Source: Acholeplasma sp. (GTDB lineage: Bacteria > Bacillota_I > Bacilli_A > Acholeplasmatales > Acholeplasmataceae). Taken from it: 7,438 nucleotides of DNA. Each line of letters opens with the position of its first letter. The first letter of the stretch is position 1. This document shows positions 6,701 to 7,438 of the stretch, in pieces. The DNA lies in assembly GCA_012837395.1 (NCBI GenBank), contig DURF01000182.1:1-7438 (forward strand), read 5' to 3'. Position numbers and translations under genes: made by a program. The notes beneath the pieces were generated by a model. That model had not been told where the DNA came from, made no database searches, and was given only the letters and a program-made list of their open reading frames with translations.

Positions 6701-7438
6701 AATGAACCAACACCAGCCGAAAAATTAATTCAAAGTATTTTAGGTGATAAATCTCGTGAATACCGTGATTCATCATTAAAAGTACCACATGGTGGTGGTG
6801 GTATTGTTCAAAAAGTACAATACTACTCAAAAGAAAATGGAGATCAATTACCTCCAGGAGTTACTAAAGTAATTAGAGTTTTTGTTGCTCAAAAACGTAA
6901 AATTTCTGAAGGTGACAAAATGGCGGGTCGTCATGGTAACAAAGGTGTTATTTCAAAAATATTACCAAGAGAAGATATGCCATATACAGCTGATGGAACA
7001 CCAATTGATATTATGTTAAACCCACTTGGGGTACCATCACGTATGAATATTGGACAAGTATTAGAAATTCATTTAGGAATGGCAGCAAGAAAATTAGGAA
7101 TTAAAGTAGCAACCCCAGTGTTTGACGGTGTTGATGATAATGAACTAAGAGCTATTATGAGAGAAGCAAACATCGATGAAGATGGTAAAACAACTTTATA
7201 CGATGGTAGAACTGGTGAACCATTTGATAGTAGAATATCAGTAGGTGTTATGTATATGATTAAGTTATCACACATGGTTGATGATAAACTCCACGCTCGT
7301 GCAGTTGGACCATATACACTTGTAACACAACAACCAATGGGTGGTAAAGCTCAAAATGGTGGACAAAGATTTGGGGAAATGGAAGTTTGGGCTCTATATG
7401 CTTATGGAGCAGCCCATACCTTACAAGAAATATTAACA
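3794..7438 (+). CDS. rpoB: DNA-directed RNA polymerase subunit beta, 3'-truncated by window edge
   Basis: The frame is open for 1215 codons to the last base. The N-terminus ISYGKKVKRRNYSKM is typical, and the ATG is eight bases after AGGAG (3781-3785). RpoB forms one pincer and half the active site of RNA polymerase. Visible landmarks are NGAERVVVSQ (132-141), DDIDHLGNRR (482-491), the rifampicin region from GSSQLSQFMDQ at 546, MTWDGYNYEDAI (E886-D887, matching E. coli E813-D814), VPHGGGG and GDKMAGRHGNKG (K1042 and K1050, matching E. coli K1065 and K1073). The window ends at AAHTLQEILT, so about the last 100 residues are missing. The rifampicin region has Gln565 where E. coli has His526, plus Val557 and Thr574. 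Compared with Bacillus from memory, an insertion of about 80 residues lies between 300 and 470. Trp is coded only by TGG. Confidence 0.98.
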   Translation, partial: MGNNKGFKEISYGKKVKRRNYSKMRFDIDLPNLIEIQTKSYDEFLNFGIAELLKDISPIVGHNGELKLYFEDHFLEEPKYSIQESKDRDLSYSRVLKARVRLESVREGQVRESDILLSELPAMTENGTFIINGAERVVVSQIIRSAGAYYMKEFDKKTNELRYTAQIIPTRGAWIEYEANKSDIVFVKVDRSRRIPLTTFLRSIGLSKNKDIIDLFGNSKYIRETFAADETKNSDEAVIKLYEKLRPDDKVPASLAREFLRKRLFEVRRYDLQPVGRYKLNKKLDVLKRVKGMFIAEDIFDPITGELLVEDKTEITNEVLDLLKENRHALLDEVIDVENSLENEAPDEIFAERSPEGGDELYAKVDISNIRNGEVIVAQGDLITEETIIELQKNRLNIEEKFIKYFFEGKSVFEKERNRQGVKVERLKVYLVEENEEINERTRKIEVVGNNQEEDRKHITLSDILAATSYYLNLYEGIGRIDDIDHLGNRRLRLIGELLKNQFRIGLARTEKNVKDKMSTVSFNDATPTSIVNMAPLSGAIKTFFGSSQLSQFMDQVNPLSELTQKRRVSALGTGGLARDRAGVEVRDVHTTHYGRICPIETPEGPSIGLISSLTTYGQVDEYGFIQTPYFKLDRSKIDENGRPVPRLVNEIEYLTADEEEERVIASAATPVNDEGYFVENRVIGRHLGETNIYYADEITHMDVSPKQIVSVSTATIPFLEHDDATRALMGANMQRQAVPLIKPESPIVGTGVEYRAAKDSGSVVVSKVDGIVSEVDANKIVITKKPSDVVKMGKVKLYDPAEEFTAEAAIKIRDFGLDESVVYQLETFRRSNQDTLILQKPIVELGEIVEAGDVIADGASTDKGELALGRNITVAFMTWDGYNYEDAIIMSEDLVKDDVYTSVHLDKYEVDTREIKAAGANYQEEITREVPNASAEALKNLDSNGIVIVGSEVKEGDILVGKITPKGVNEPTPAEKLIQSILGDKSREYRDSSLKVPHGGGGIVQKVQYYSKENGDQLPPGVTKVIRVFVAQKRKISEGDKMAGRHGNKGVISKILPREDMPYTADGTPIDIMLNPLGVPSRMNIGQVLEIHLGMAARKLGIKVATPVFDGVDDNELRAIMREANIDEDGKTTLYDGRTGEPFDSRISVGVMYMIKLSHMVDDKLHARAVGPYTLVTQQPMGGKAQNGGQRFGEMEVWALYAYGAAHTLQEILT

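Noticed and set aside
1..7438. Search for CRISPR arrays, insertion sequences, tRNA genes, phage or toxin-antitoxin genes
   Set aside because: No direct or inverted repeats, transposase-like frames or tRNA-like folds were seen; the window is filled by housekeeping genes with short spacers.

Overview
The window is an ordinary housekeeping segment of an AT-rich, low-GC Gram-positive-type chromosome. It holds the ribosomal stalk and RNA polymerase locus in the order rplK, rplA, rplJ, rplL, a 16S rRNA methyltransferase (ybxB/rsmC type) and rpoB. This is the usual Firmicutes/Tenericutes order. All genes lie on the + strand. Codons are strongly A/T-biased, every visible stop is TAA, and tryptophan is always TGG with no in-frame TGA. 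That fits the standard genetic code and argues against the TGA=Trp code of Mycoplasma and Spiroplasma. Together with a rifampicin-pocket substitution, it suggests an Acholeplasma/Izemoplasma-like or neighbouring low-GC lineage, but this placement is inference.

Layout. Bases 3-647 are the 3' part of an unidentified multi-pass membrane protein gene whose start lies outside the window. A weak hairpin and then a near-consensus sigma-A promoter (673-701) start the stalk operon. The rplK leader (729-752) and the rplK-rplA spacer (1236-1262) each carry a small hairpin resembling the L1-binding helix of 23S rRNA, so each is a plausible autoregulatory site for L1. rplK (784-1221) and rplA (1281-1991) follow. 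The 130-base spacer before rplJ is a clear L10-leader attenuator: a kinked hairpin, an anti-terminator and an intrinsic terminator. rplJ (2122-2619) and rplL (2644-3012) follow, then a strong terminator (3037-3061). The methyltransferase gene (3084-3677) has no obvious promoter. Tandem promoter-like elements (3685-3719) precede rpoB (3794 to the window end), which is cut by the window before its C-terminus.

How the genes work together. L11 and L1 build parts of the large-subunit stalks, and L10 with L7/L12 forms the pentameric or heptameric factor-recruiting stalk. The methyltransferase modifies 16S rRNA, and RpoB is the beta subunit of RNA polymerase. Three feedback or attenuation elements and two terminators or promoters separate the transcription units, so ribosomal protein levels can be tuned apart from polymerase. 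I see no new defence, mobile or biosynthetic system here. The points most worth a second look are the paired L1-site mimics, a natural His-to-Gln change in the rifampicin pocket of RpoB, and an internal repeat inside an RpoB insertion.
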